Positions 46,643 to 55,941 of a stretch of DNA of 64,000 bases are shown here, piece after piece. Position 1 is the first letter of the stretch; each line of letters opens with the position of its first letter. The notes under the pieces were generated by a model. The model did no database searches. It was not told the DNA's origin and saw only the letters and a program-made list of their open reading frames with translations. Origin of the DNA: Streptomyces cavernae (GTDB taxonomy: Bacteria; Actinomycetota; Actinomycetes; Streptomycetales; Streptomycetaceae); contig NZ_ML137711.1 of assembly GCF_004023625.1 (NCBI RefSeq), positions 83,197 through 147,196 of the forward strand. Reading direction: 5' to 3'. The translations under genes were made by a program, and so were the position numbers.

Positions 46643-47926
46643 ATGGCCGCCAACCAGAGAATCGCCGTGGGGGTCGTCGCCGCCGTCATCGGAGCGGCAG
46701 CGCTGGCCGGGTGCCTCGACGGTGACCCCGGCACACGGGGGAGGGGAACCGGTGACCGGGAGGGCTCCGAAGGCCCGCGGCAGGGCGCGGGGGCGCCGAA
46801 CAAGGTGCTCCGTCTGATCGGCGACGGATCCACCGCCTACACCGGCGCGCAGCCTCGCCTGACCCGGCCCGAGCGGCTGAAGCCGGGCCAGAAGCCGCCG
46901 CAGTTCGTGGTCTTCTCCTGGGACGGCGCGGGAGAGGACAGCCAGCGGCTGTTCTCGCACTTCCGCAGGGTGGCCAAGGAGAACCGGGCCACCATGACGT
47001 ACTTCCTCAGCGGCGTGTACATGCTCCCCGAGGAAAAGGCCGGTCTCTACCGGCCGCCGCAGCACTCACCGGGCCGCTCCGACATCGGCTTCAACGGTGT
47101 CCGGGGTATCGCGGACACCGTGCGCCAGCTGCGCGCGGCCTGGCTGGAGGGCAACGAGATCGGCACTCACTTCAACGGCCACTTCTGCGGCCCCAACGGG
47201 GTCGGCGCGTGGTCCGCCGAGGAGTGGAAGGACGAGATCGCCCAGGCCAAGTCCTTCGTACGGTCGTGGAAGACGAACGCAGGCCTGAAGGACGCCACCC
47301 CGCTGCCGTTCGACTACGAGAAGGAACTCATCGGCGCCCGCACGCCCTGCCTGGAGGGACGGGAGGAGTTCCTGAAGGCCGCTCGCGAAGTGGGTTTCCG
47401 CTACGACTCCTCCGGCGTCAACGACCAGGTGTGGCCCGGGAAGAAGGGGGGACTGTGGGACCTCTCCATGCAGCTCGTCCCCGTCCCGGGACGGGCTTTC
47501 GAGACGCTGACCATGGACTACAACTTCATGGTCAACCAGTCGGGCGCCACGACCCAGGGCAACCCTGCGATGCACCAGTACTGGGGCAATCAGATGAGGG
47601 ACGGGCTCCTCAGGGGCTTCCACCGCGCCTACCACGGCAATCGCGCGCCCCTGATCATCGGTAACCACTTCGAGTCCTGGAACGGCGGCACCTACATGCG
47701 CGCGGTCGAGGAGACCATCAAGGCGGTCTGCACCCAGCGTGAGGTGCGCTGTGTCTCCTTCCGCCAGCTCGTGGACTGGCTGGACGCCCAGGACCGCGAG
47801 GTCCTGGGCAAGTTGCGCACGCTCAAGGTCGGGCAGGCCCCGGAGCGGGGCTGGGGGGCGTTCCTCGCGGCCTCCCCGGCTCCGGCCCCGAAGGGTGCCC
47901 CCGGCTCACCGACGGTCAGGCCGTAG
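46643..47926 (+). CDS. Lipoprotein with a polysaccharide-deacetylase-like domain
   Basis: 427 residues from ATG 46643. Signal peptide with lipobox AALAGC (cysteine at about residue 24). The mature part has a NodB-like fold: QFVVFSWDGAGEDSQRLFSH, RATMTYFLSGVYML, GNEIGTHFNGHFCGPNGVGA (H-x3-H type metal site) and late IIGNHFESWNGGTY. It may deacetylate a cell-wall or extracellular polysaccharide, but the family is divergent and the motif aspartates are only partly conserved. The Pro/Ala tail is disordered. Its last 11 bases overlap the convergent ATPase gene. Confidence 0.75.
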   Translation: MAANQRIAVGVVAAVIGAAALAGCLDGDPGTRGRGTGDREGSEGPRQGAGAPNKVLRLIGDGSTAYTGAQPRLTRPERLKPGQKPPQFVVFSWDGAGEDSQRLFSHFRRVAKENRATMTYFLSGVYMLPEEKAGLYRPPQHSPGRSDIGFNGVRGIADTVRQLRAAWLEGNEIGTHFNGHFCGPNGVGAWSAEEWKDEIAQAKSFVRSWKTNAGLKDATPLPFDYEKELIGARTPCLEGREEFLKAAREVGFRYDSSGVNDQVWPGKKGGLWDLSMQLVPVPGRAFETLTMDYNFMVNQSGATTQGNPAMHQYWGNQMRDGLLRGFHRAYHGNRAPLIIGNHFESWNGGTYMRAVEETIKAVCTQREVRCVSFRQLVDWLDAQDREVLGKLRTLKVGQAPERGWGAFLAASPAPAPKGAPGSPTVRP

Positions 47927-48896
47927 GCAAGACGCTCTCGTTCAGCACGAAACCGGGGTCGATCTGCGCCGCCAGGTCGGCCCCCGTGCGCTCGTTGCCC
48001 CAGGCATGCGCGTTCTTCAGGTGGAAGTGCGCCATCTGGCGTGTGAAGCGCTCCCAGTCGCGCAGCTCGTACGTGGCGTCGGCGGCGGACCGAAGCACTT
48101 GGAGGGAGCGGTGGTTGACGTCCTCGAGGAGTTCGAAGGGGCGCGGGCGGCCCTTCTCCATGGCGCGTACCCAGTCCGACTGGCCGACGGTCACCAGCAG
48201 GTCGTCCCCGACTGCGGCACGGAGGAAGTCGATGTCGTCCTGGCTCTGCACCTTGTTGCCGACGACCTTCAGGGTGACGCCGAAGTCGCGGGCGTACTCC
48301 CTGTACTGACGATGGACGGAGACCCCCTTGCGGGTCGGCTCGGCCACGAGGAAGGTGATGTCGAAGCGGGTGAACAGGCCGGAGGCGAAGGAGTCCGAAC
48401 CGGCCGTCATGTCGACCACCACGTACTCTTCGGGGCCGTCCACCAAGTGGTTCAGGTACAGCTCCACCGCTCCCGTCTTGGAGTGGTAGCAGGCGACCCC
48501 GAGGTCGGCTTCGGTGAAGGGGCCGGTGACCATCAAACGGACGGTGCCGCCGTCGACCTCCACGGGCCGCGCGCAGGCGTCGTACACCGGGTTGTCCTCG
48601 CACACCCGCAGCAGCCGGGAACCCTCTCCCGGTGGCGTCGTCTTGATCATTTCCTCGGCGGAGGCGATCCGGGGGTTGGAACCGCGCAGGTAGTCCTTGA
48701 TCAGCGGCAGCCGCTCGCCCATCGCGGGCAGCTCCGCGGCCACCGCCTCGTCCAGTCCGAGCGCGCTGCCCAGGTGCTGGTTGATGTCGGCGTCCACCGC
48801 GACGACGGGCGCGCCGGTGGCGACGAGATGGCGCACGAACAGCGACGACAGTGTGGTCTTGCCACTGCCGCCCTTCCCGACGAAAGCAATTTTCAT
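47916..48896 (-). CDS. CooC/MinD-like SIMIBI ATPase
   Basis: 326 residues. The N-terminus MKIAFVGKGGSGKTTLSSLF carries the deviant Walker A with signature lysine; AVDADINQHLG and YVVVDMTAGSDSFAS are the switch regions. This is the CooC-type family (nickel-insertase or maturation-like ATPases), dimeric and cytosolic. No carbon monoxide dehydrogenase or hydrogenase is near, so the client is unknown. Extra C-terminal residues (YELRDWERFTRQMAHFHLKN) are specific to the actinobacterial group. It converges on the lipoprotein gene. Confidence 0.85.
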   Translation of the reverse strand: MKIAFVGKGGSGKTTLSSLFVRHLVATGAPVVAVDADINQHLGSALGLDEAVAAELPAMGERLPLIKDYLRGSNPRIASAEEMIKTTPPGEGSRLLRVCEDNPVYDACARPVEVDGGTVRLMVTGPFTEADLGVACYHSKTGAVELYLNHLVDGPEEYVVVDMTAGSDSFASGLFTRFDITFLVAEPTRKGVSVHRQYREYARDFGVTLKVVGNKVQSQDDIDFLRAAVGDDLLVTVGQSDWVRAMEKGRPRPFELLEDVNHRSLQVLRSAADATYELRDWERFTRQMAHFHLKNAHAWGNERTGADLAAQIDPGFVLNESVLPTA

Positions 48897-49023
48897 GTTC
48901 AGAAACGTAGGTGAACCCGTTGATCACATGCGCGTGGATGCGGAGGAAACCACTCCTTCGTGCTAGGTGCGGAAACCCGGGGGTCCGGCGGGCGGCGGTC
49001 GCCGGGCGCGTACTGTCGTACTC

Positions 49024-49848
49024 ATGAGTACGACTGGTGCGACCGCCGACCCCCTCGCGGCCCTCGGGGCGCTGCCCGGGGTGGCCGAGTCCGTGGAGTC
49101 CGTGCGCAAGGCGGTGGACCGCGTCTACGGCCACCGCGTCATGCGGCGCCGCAGCAACGAGGTCACCTCCGAGGCGGCGTTGCGCGGCGCACGCGGTTCG
49201 GCGGCGCTGGCCGGCGCCGACTGGGCCCTCGAAGAGGTGCGCCGGCGCACCGACTTCAGCGGGGACGAGGAGGCACGGACGGTCGGCGCCGCTCTGCGAC
49301 TGACCGCCGAGGCGGGCCAACTCCTTTCCATCTGGCGGCAGTCGCCGCTGAGGGTGCTGGCGCGACTGCACCTGCTCGCCGCCGCGGGCCGGGGAGAGGA
49401 GATCGGGCGGCCGCGGCGGGACGGCGAGCCCGTCGACGAGCCGCTGATCGAGCGGGAGTTGCCGGACGCGGACGAGGTCGCCGGCCGCCTCGAGGGGCTC
49501 TCGCAGCTGATCATCGCGGGCAGTTCGGCCCCCGCGCTGGTGACCGCGGCGGTGGTGCACGGCGAGTTGCTGGCGCTGCGGCCCTTCGGCTCCCACAACG
49601 GCCTGGTCGCCCGCGCCGCCGAGCGCATCGTCCTGGTCGGCAGCGGTCTCGACCCCAAGTCCGTCTGCCCGGCCGAGGTCGGTCACGCCGAACTGGGCCG
49701 GGCAGCGTACGTGGCCGCGTTCGACGGCTACCTCTCCGGCACTCCGGAGGGGATGGCACAGTGGATCGCCCACTGCGGCCGGGCGGCGGAACTGGGCGTC
49801 CGCGAGTCGACGGCGGTGTGTGAGGCGCTGCAGCGGGGGGCCGCCTGA
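49024..49848 (+). CDS. Degenerate Fic-fold protein (often labelled oxidoreductase)
   Basis: 274 residues from ATG 49024. It is mainly helical; ALLALRPF-type text near residue 182 reads LLALRPFGSHNGLVARAAER, aligned with the Fic motif HxFx(D/E)GNGRxxR but lacking the catalytic histidine, acidic residue and GNGR. AMP transfer is therefore unlikely. Such degenerate Fic proteins may act as regulators or binders. The N-terminus (LPGVAESVESVRKAVDRVYG) is conserved in actinobacteria. It lies beside the HAD-Tad locus, as in mycobacteria. The annotation 'oxidoreductase' is not supported by any visible nucleotide-binding motif. Confidence 0.7.
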   Translation: MSTTGATADPLAALGALPGVAESVESVRKAVDRVYGHRVMRRRSNEVTSEAALRGARGSAALAGADWALEEVRRRTDFSGDEEARTVGAALRLTAEAGQLLSIWRQSPLRVLARLHLLAAAGRGEEIGRPRRDGEPVDEPLIERELPDADEVAGRLEGLSQLIIAGSSAPALVTAAVVHGELLALRPFGSHNGLVARAAERIVLVGSGLDPKSVCPAEVGHAELGRAAYVAAFDGYLSGTPEGMAQWIAHCGRAAELGVRESTAVCEALQRGAA

Positions 49849-50372
49849 GCCGCTGGACCGCGTGTTCCGGGAGGGGCCGGGTCTCGTGACGGCGGCCGGG
49901 TGCTGCGGGAAGGTGTCGATGGCTCCGGAGGGCGCCGGTCGTTCCGGGAGGGTGGCCGGTTGTTCCGGGAGGCAGCGGTGGAGGGGCGATGCGCCCCAAA
50001 AGAGTTGCGGCGGTACGAATTTCGTACCGCCGCTGGCATGTTCACCGGGTTACCATGCGTCCTCGATATATTGCCCATCAGGTCGGGAACTTTGCCCGTC
50101 ACCTGGTGCGGCTGGCCCGTAATCGACGGGTCGACGTCGCGTGGGTGCCCGATGTTCATGCTCGGTCCGTGGGCCAATTGCGTTATTAAGGTGATCCTTT
50201 CGGATGATCCTTGGTCTCGCGGGCCGTAAATCCTTTGTACTCCAAGGCCGGGGCAAGTGGAACCCCTCGCCGTCCTTCTTTACTTTTAGGTTCAAACGGG
50301 CGCCAAAAGACCGCGCGGACCTGCCGTTGCCGGGTTCTCCGGGCTACCGGGCCTCTCGGCCGGGCACGGTGA
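49849..50372. other. Convergent intergenic region, partly AT-rich
   Basis: 524 bases between the stops of two convergent genes. The left part repeats GTTCCGGGAGG three times (49863-49975). The centre holds a 27-bp palindrome (50007-50033). Bases 50165-50300 are unusually AT-rich for this genome (ttgcgttattaaggtgatcc, tcctttgtactccaag), promoter-like on the minus strand. No known gene; an 81-codon minus frame (50295-50050) is unconvincing. Confidence 0.45.
50007..50033. promoter_or_regulatory. 27-bp perfect palindrome
   Basis: Arms GCGGCGGTACGAA (50007-50019) and TTCGTACCGCCGC (50021-50033) around a single T. The loop is too short for a normal hairpin, so it reads as a protein-binding dyad (TetR-like symmetry). 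Confidence 0.55.
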
Positions 50373-51197
50373 TCAGGCCGAGCCGGTGCGGCGCCGGCTG
50401 GCGTACCAGACGAGCCCGGCGGTGGCCGCTGCCGCGCCGACCGCCGCCATCGCCACCAGTGCCGGACGCGGCGGCACCGAGATCCGCTGCTTCAGCCGCA
50501 CCGGACGGTGGAAGTCAAGGATGGGCCAGCCCCGCGCGAGAGCCTCCCGGCGCAGCGCGCGATCGGGGTTGACGGCATGCGGACGGCCGACGGCCTCGAG
50601 CATCGGAACGTCCGTCGCCGAGTCGCTGTAGGCGTAGCAGCGGGAGAGGTCGTACCCCTCGGACTCGGCGAGCTCCCTGATCGCCTCCGCCTTGGTGGGG
50701 CCGTAGGCGTAGTACTCCACCTCCCCGGTGAAGCAGCCGTCGTCGCCCACGACCATCCGGGTCGCCACCACCCGGTCCGCGCCGAGCAGCTCGCCGATCG
50801 GTTCGACGACCTCGGCCCCGGACGTGGAGACGATGACCACGTCGCGTCCGGCCGCGTGGTGCTCCTCGATGAGGGAGGCGGCCTCGTCGTAGATGATCGG
50901 GTCGATCAGGTCGTGCAGGGTCTCGGCGACGAGCTCCTTGACCTGTTGCACGTTCCATCCGCGGCAGAGCGCCGACAGGTACTCCCGCATCCGCTCCATC
51001 TGGTCGTGGTCCGCGCCGCCGGCGAGGAACACGAACTGCGCATAGGCGGTGCGCAGCACCGCCCTGCGGTTGATCAGCCCACCTTGGTAGAACGACTTGC
51101 TGAAGGTGAGCGTGCTCGACTTCGCAATGACCGTCTTGTCCAGGTCAAAGAAGGCCGCTGTCCGGGGCAACGAGTGGTTTTCCACGAGGCTGAGCAT
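50373..51197 (-). CDS. HAD-superfamily (SerB-like, HAD-IB) hydrolase
   Basis: 274 residues. HAD motif I is AAFFDLDKTVIAKSS (D-x-D), motif II VIVSTSGAEVVEP, the lysine in GPTKAEAIRELA, and motif IV YAYSDSATDVPML. A C-terminal hydrophobic segment (ALVAMAAVGAAAATAGLVWY) and RRR end suggest tail anchoring to the membrane. It is upstream of, and divergent from, the Tad locus, as is Rv3661 from Rv3660c. Probably a phosphatase; substrate unknown. Confidence 0.88.
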   Translation of the reverse strand: MLSLVENHSLPRTAAFFDLDKTVIAKSSTLTFSKSFYQGGLINRRAVLRTAYAQFVFLAGGADHDQMERMREYLSALCRGWNVQQVKELVAETLHDLIDPIIYDEAASLIEEHHAAGRDVVIVSTSGAEVVEPIGELLGADRVVATRMVVGDDGCFTGEVEYYAYGPTKAEAIRELAESEGYDLSRCYAYSDSATDVPMLEAVGRPHAVNPDRALRREALARGWPILDFHRPVRLKQRISVPPRPALVAMAAVGAAAATAGLVWYASRRRTGSA

Positions 51198-51770
51198 ATG
51201 CGCCCACCATTCGGCGTAAGCTGGGGCGTGTGGGTTTGCCTGAGAAGGCTCTCGGGTACACCATGGAAGTCACGGATCGTTCGCGACCGTGCTAACCCGG
51301 TCCGACTCCTCCCCCCCCGAGTCGGCCGTGGGGACGACCCCCGCTCTCCCCCCCGGCGGGGGTCGTCGCATGTCCGGGTGGGTTTTTCGCATTTTCCACG
51401 CAGCCCCGCGGCTCACTGTGCCGTTGGCGGCGACGTTCGCATGCTACCCCTGATTCGTAACCGTGCGTAGTCGTTGGGCTGCCCTGTGGAAGGTCTTCGT
51501 GAGTCGCCTGTATGGGTGGCGGCGATATTCACATCCATCGAGTTGTCCACAGTTTTTCACCAAGATCCACACGATTTCCGGGATCGCTGCACCGTGATTC
51601 CAGCGCGGGCCGCTCGCGGCGAGTTCTTGGCCGGTTCGGTTTGTCCGCGCCTATGGCCGGTTCGTATCGGCGGTTCATCTGGAGGACCGCTTGCCGGTTC
51701 TTCATGCGGACGGGATTCACGGGACCCCACGAGGGCTCCGCGAAAGAAGCAGCGAAGGGGGCTGGAGATC
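51198..51770. promoter_or_regulatory. Divergent promoter region of HAD and Tad genes
   Basis: 573 bases. An open frame from 51474 leads in frame into the first Tad gene, but its composition is not protein-like. Blocks of C and G (tcctccccccccgagtcgg; gggggtcgtcgc) near 51306-51368 form an imperfect inverted pair. The ribosome binding site GGAGATC directly precedes GTG 51771. Confidence 0.4.
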
Positions 51771-52874
51771 GTGGCGGGAGCCATCACACACGACCGGGCG
51801 TCCGCCGCCGAGGGGCGGCAGGACGGACCACTGATCGTCACGGAGGACGCGGATCTGCTGGACGACCTGCTGCGGCTGTGTGCCGCCGCGGGCGCCAGAC
51901 CCGAGGTGCACCCCTCCCTGCCCGAGCGCCGCGGCGCCTGGGAGGCGGCACCACTGGTGCTGGTCGGCGACGACGCCGTCCGGCGACTACGGGGAGCCGT
52001 GCGCAGACGGGGAGTCGTCCTCGTAGGGCGGGATCAGGACGACTCAGGGGTGTGGCGAAGGGCCGTGGAGATCGGTGCCGACCACGTTCTGGTACTGCCG
52101 GATGGCGAACAATGGTTGGTCGACCGGATCGCCGACGTGGCCGAAGGAGTAGGCAGACCCGCCCTCACCGTCGGCGTGATCGGTGGCCGCGGCGGCGCCG
52201 GGGCCTCGACCCTGGCCTGTGCCCTGGCCGTCACCTCCGCACGGCGCGGAACACGCACCCTCCTGGTGGACGCCGACCCACTCGGCGGCGGTATCGACGT
52301 CCTGCTCGGCGGCGAGACGACCGACGGACTGCGCTGGCCGGCCTTCGCCGCCTCCCGCGGCCGGGTCGGCGGGGGCGCCCTGGAGGAGTCGCTGCCCGAA
52401 CTGCACGCCTTGCGCGTCCTGAGCTGGGACCGCGGGGACTGGGTGAGCATCCCGCCCCAGGCCGTACGGGCGGTGCTGGCCGCGGCCCGGCGCCGCGGCG
52501 GCACGGTCGTCGTGGATCTGCCGCGCCGTGTCGACGAAGGAGTCGCCGAGGCACTCGCCCAGCTCGACCTCGGAATTCTGGTGGTCCCCGCCGAACTGCG
52601 AGCCGTCGCGGCGGCCGGACGGGTGGCATCCGCCGTGGGCATGGTGCTGCGGGACCTTCGGGTGGCGGTCCGGGGCCCCTACGCACCCGGACTGGACGAC
52701 GACGAGGTGGCGCGGCTGCTCGGGCTGCCCCTGGTCGGCGAAGTGCCCAGGGAAACGGGGCTGCTGGGGGCTCAGGAGGGCGGCACACCGCCCGGGGGAA
52801 CGGCGCGCGGGCCGCTCGCCCGGTTCTGCGCGGCCTTCTGGGAGCGGGTCCCGGTCGCGGGAGGAGGCGTATGA
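51771..52874 (+). CDS. CpaE/TadZ-like septum-site-determining ATPase (Ssd)
   Basis: 367 residues from GTG 51771, preceded by GGAGATC. An N-terminal receiver-like domain (DGPLIVTEDADLLDDLLRLC) is followed by a MinD-type domain with an atypical P-loop VIGGRGGAGASTLACALA and LLVDADPLGGGIDVLL. It places the Tad pilus machinery in the cell; its Mycobacterium relative Ssd (Rv3660c) affects septation. The stop overlaps tadA as ATGA, so the cluster is translationally coupled. Confidence 0.87.
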   Translation: MAGAITHDRASAAEGRQDGPLIVTEDADLLDDLLRLCAAAGARPEVHPSLPERRGAWEAAPLVLVGDDAVRRLRGAVRRRGVVLVGRDQDDSGVWRRAVEIGADHVLVLPDGEQWLVDRIADVAEGVGRPALTVGVIGGRGGAGASTLACALAVTSARRGTRTLLVDADPLGGGIDVLLGGETTDGLRWPAFAASRGRVGGGALEESLPELHALRVLSWDRGDWVSIPPQAVRAVLAAARRRGGTVVVDLPRRVDEGVAEALAQLDLGILVVPAELRAVAAAGRVASAVGMVLRDLRVAVRGPYAPGLDDDEVARLLGLPLVGEVPRETGLLGAQEGGTPPGGTARGPLARFCAAFWERVPVAGGGV

Positions 52875-54205
52875 GCATCGGTTCCTCCGCGACGATCGGT
52901 TCGTTCGCGACGGGTTCACCCGTGGCGTCGGCCGTGACAGGGAGGCTTTTGACGGGCAGGCCCCTCGTGGGAGGTCTGGCGGAGTCGGGCCTGCTGGACG
53001 GGGTGCGGCAGTGGCTCGCGGAGAGCGGCGCGGAGCCGACGCCGGCCCGCGTGGCTCAGGCCCTACGCGAACAGGGCCGCGTCCAGGGGCGGGTGCTCTC
53101 GGACGCCGAAGTCCTCGGCGCGGCAGAGCAGGTGCGTTCCGAGTTGGTCGGCACCGGCCCGCTGGAGCCACTGCTCGCCGATCCCACCGTGACCGATGTC
53201 CTGGTGTCGGCCCCCGACCGGGTATGGGTCGACCGCGGCCGCGGTCTGGAGCTGACCGGCGTCTCCTTCGCCGACGCGGCCGCCGTCCGCAGACTCGCGC
53301 AGCGCCTGTCGGCCGTGGCCGGACGGCGGTTGGACGACGCCCGGCCATGGGTGGACGCACGGCTTCCGGACGGGACCCGACTGCACGCCGTGCTGCCACC
53401 GGTGGCGGTGGGCTCGACGTGTCTGTCGTTGCGGGTGGCGCGACCGCGGGCCTTCACCCTGGCCGAACTGGTCGCGGCCGGGACGGTGCCGCCGGGCGGC
53501 GACCGGGTGCTGCGGGCGCTGCTGGACGCCCGGTTGTCGTTCCTCGTCAGCGGCGGCACGGGCAGCGGCAAGACGACGCTGCTGAGCGCGCTACTGGGCT
53601 TGGTCGGGCCCGGCGAGCGGATCGTGCTGGCCGAGGACTCCGCCGAGCTTCGGCCCGACCACCCCCATGTGGTGCGTCTGGAAGGGCGGCCCGCCAACCA
53701 GGAGGGCGCCGGGCTGGTCACCCTGCAGGACCTGGTGCGCCAGGCGCTGCGGATGCGGCCGGACCGGCTGGTGGTCGGGGAAGTGCGCGGACCGGAAGTC
53801 GTCTCCCTGCTGGCCGCCCTGAACACGGGTCATGAGGGCGGCTGTGGCACGGTCCACGCCAACGCGGCGGCGGACGTGCCGGTCCGCCTGGAAGCCCTGG
53901 GAACGGCCGCGGGGCTCGACCGGGCCGCTCTGCACAGCCAGTTGGCGGCGGCGCTGTCGGTGGTTCTGCATCTGGTACGGGACCGGGCCGGGCGGCGCAG
54001 GATCGCACAAGTGCACGTGCTCGAGCGGGATGCGTCCGGGCTGGTGGTGACCGTGCCCGCACTGCGGTGGGGTGCGCGGGCGTTCGTCCGCGAACGCGGG
54101 TGGGAGCGGCTGCAGGTGCTGCTGCGTACGGGGACCGAGGCCGCGGGAACCGACGGCACGGCCTGGTTCGCGGCCAACGGGTCCGGGGAGGGCGAGGCGC
54201 TGTGA
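52871..54205 (+). CDS. tadA: TadA/CpaF-type pilus assembly ATPase
   Basis: 444 residues. After a low-complexity start (IGSFATGSP), the secretion ATPase domain has LTELGPLEPLLADPTVTDVL-like text (VGTGPLEPLLADPTVTDVLV), Walker A GGTGSGKTT at residues 228-236, the Asp box/Walker B region RMRPDRLVVGEVRGPEVVSL and the His box NTGHEGGCGTVHANAAADVP. It powers Flp pilus assembly at the membrane. Both ends overlap neighbouring genes by 4 bases. Confidence 0.93.
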   Translation: MSIGSSATIGSFATGSPVASAVTGRLLTGRPLVGGLAESGLLDGVRQWLAESGAEPTPARVAQALREQGRVQGRVLSDAEVLGAAEQVRSELVGTGPLEPLLADPTVTDVLVSAPDRVWVDRGRGLELTGVSFADAAAVRRLAQRLSAVAGRRLDDARPWVDARLPDGTRLHAVLPPVAVGSTCLSLRVARPRAFTLAELVAAGTVPPGGDRVLRALLDARLSFLVSGGTGSGKTTLLSALLGLVGPGERIVLAEDSAELRPDHPHVVRLEGRPANQEGAGLVTLQDLVRQALRMRPDRLVVGEVRGPEVVSLLAALNTGHEGGCGTVHANAAADVPVRLEALGTAAGLDRAALHSQLAAALSVVLHLVRDRAGRRRIAQVHVLERDASGLVVTVPALRWGARAFVRERGWERLQVLLRTGTEAAGTDGTAWFAANGSGEGEAL

Positions 54206-55074
54206 GCTGGGCCTGTGCGGTCGATGTGACCGGAGCGGCGGACGTCGGCCCGGGAGTGGCGATGGTGTGCGCGGGGGCGGCCGCCTGGCTGCTGGGCGGG
54301 CGAACCCCGCGGGCGCGGGCGCTGTTCTCAGGCGCGGAGACGGGGCCGCCGCGGTGGCAGCGGATGGTCGCGCGGGGGCGTGATCGGCTGCGGCCCGAGT
54401 GGTGGTGCCTCGTGGCGGGGCTGGTGGTCGCGCTGCTGGGGGCCTCCCTGGTGCCGCTGGTCGCCGGAGCCCTCGGGGTGCCGCTGGCGGCGCGGGTTCG
54501 GCGGGCGGCGATGGCGAGGCGGGAGCGTGAGCGGCGGGCCGCCGCAGTGATCGCGCTGTGCGGGACGCTCGCGGGTGAGGTCCGCGCCGGACGTCAGCCG
54601 GGAGAGGCGCTGTTGTGCGCGGCGCGCGAATCCGGAGGGCTCGGTCTCGGCGAGGCGCAGGCGGGGGTGCTGGCGGCGGCCCGGTTCGGCGGGGACGTGC
54701 CGGGGGCGCTCACGGGCGCGGCACGGCAGCCGGGAGCGGACGGACTGGTCGGGCTCGCCGCGTGCTGGCGGGTCGCCGTGGACCGCGGTGCCGGGCTCGC
54801 GGCCGGGCTCGACCGGCTGGAAGGGGCTTTGCGGGTCGAGCGGGACCAACGTGCCGATCTGCGGGCCCAGTTGGCGGGAGCTCGGTCGACGGCGGTGATG
54901 CTCGCCGGTCTGCCGCTGCTGGGGCTGCTGCTGGGCACCGCGCTCGGCGCCGATCCGCTGCGGGTGCTGTTGCACACCGGGCCCGGACTCGGCTGTCTGC
55001 TGCTCGGCGGAGTCCTGGAGGGCGCGGGGCTGTGGTGGGCGCTGCGAATCGTCCGGGGAGCGGAGACGGGATGA
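54202..55074 (+). CDS. TadB-like pilus inner-membrane protein (T2SSF family)
   Basis: 290 residues from GTG 54202. There are two N-terminal hydrophobic segments (AMVCAGAAAWLLGG and WWCLVAGLVVALLGASLVPL), a cytoplasmic helical T2SSF domain (ALCGTLAGEVRAGRQPGEAL, then DRGAGLAAGLDRLEGALRVE) and two C-terminal segments (VMLAGLPLLGLLLGTALGAD). It forms the membrane platform with the following TadC-like protein. ATGA coupling to tadC. Confidence 0.88.
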   Translation: MSWACAVDVTGAADVGPGVAMVCAGAAAWLLGGRTPRARALFSGAETGPPRWQRMVARGRDRLRPEWWCLVAGLVVALLGASLVPLVAGALGVPLAARVRRAAMARRERERRAAAVIALCGTLAGEVRAGRQPGEALLCAARESGGLGLGEAQAGVLAAARFGGDVPGALTGAARQPGADGLVGLAACWRVAVDRGAGLAAGLDRLEGALRVERDQRADLRAQLAGARSTAVMLAGLPLLGLLLGTALGADPLRVLLHTGPGLGCLLLGGVLEGAGLWWALRIVRGAETG

Positions 55075-55847
55075 GTGCGGAAGTCATCCACAGGCTGGGG
55101 ATTCTCTGTGGGTTGCCCGCCGTGTGGTGGATGGCGCGGTCGGCCGTTGCGGTGCGGCGCGAGCGGAGGGCGCGCCGTCGGGCGATCGCGGTGCTGATGC
55201 TGGTTCCGGAGCCTCGGCGGCGGCGGTTCCGGATCGCCGGCCCGATGCGGCGGTGGGGTCCCGCACTGGCGGCCGGGTGCGCGGGATGGGTGCTCGTCGG
55301 CGGTCTGCCCGGGCTGCTGGTGGGGCTGCTGGGTGCCTTCGCGGTGTGGCGATGGCCGCGCTTCCGGCCCGCTCCGTCCGAGGAGTTCGACACGGCCCGC
55401 GCGGCTCGGCAACTGCCCTTGGCGGCCGATCTGCTGGCCGCCTGCATCGCGGCCGGGGCCAGTCCCGTGGTGGCGGCGCAAGCCGTGGGCGAGGCCCTGG
55501 GAGGCCCGGTCGGGGAACGGCTCGCGCGGGGTGCGGCCGAAGTGCGGCTGGGAGGCGAACCGGCCGAGGCGTGGCGGAGGTTGGCCGCGGTGCCGGGAGC
55601 CGGGGCGCTGGCGCGGCTGTTGGAACGGGCGGGGGACTCCGGGGTGCCGGCGGCGGTTCCGGTCGGCCGGATCGCCTCGGAGGCCCGCGCCGAGTGGGGA
55701 CGCGTGGCCACCGCACGGGCCCGGCGGGCGGCGGTGATGGTGACGGCTCCGGTCGGGCTGTGCTTCCTGCCGGCGTTCATCGCGGTCGGTGTGGTGCCGG
55801 TGGTGATCGGGCTGGCGGGCGGCGTGCTGGGCGGGGGTGGTGGATGA
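55071..55847 (+). CDS. TadC-like pilus inner-membrane protein (T2SSF family)
   Basis: 258 residues. Membrane segments flank a T2SSF domain (LPLAADLLAACIAAGASPVV, then WRRLAAVPGAGALARLLERA, then AAVMVTAPVGLCFLPAFIAV). It pairs with TadB as the platform for TadA. The Gly-rich terminus (GVLGGGGG) ends 94 bases before the pilin gene, the only real gap in the cluster. Confidence 0.87.
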   Translation: MSAEVIHRLGILCGLPAVWWMARSAVAVRRERRARRRAIAVLMLVPEPRRRRFRIAGPMRRWGPALAAGCAGWVLVGGLPGLLVGLLGAFAVWRWPRFRPAPSEEFDTARAARQLPLAADLLAACIAAGASPVVAAQAVGEALGGPVGERLARGAAEVRLGGEPAEAWRRLAAVPGAGALARLLERAGDSGVPAAVPVGRIASEARAEWGRVATARARRAAVMVTAPVGLCFLPAFIAVGVVPVVIGLAGGVLGGGGG

Positions 55848-55941
55848 CGGTTCGACGACGGTGAGGGGAGCCGTCGAGCGCGGCGGCAGGTGATCAACGG
55901 GTGGCGAGAGTTCAACAGACCGATTCTTCTGGGAGCTTCAG

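Noticed and set aside
51512..54205. 897-codon plus frame covering ssd and tadA
   Set aside because: Its first part is out of frame with the CpaE-like gene and unlike any protein; only the part from 52871 (TadA) is real.
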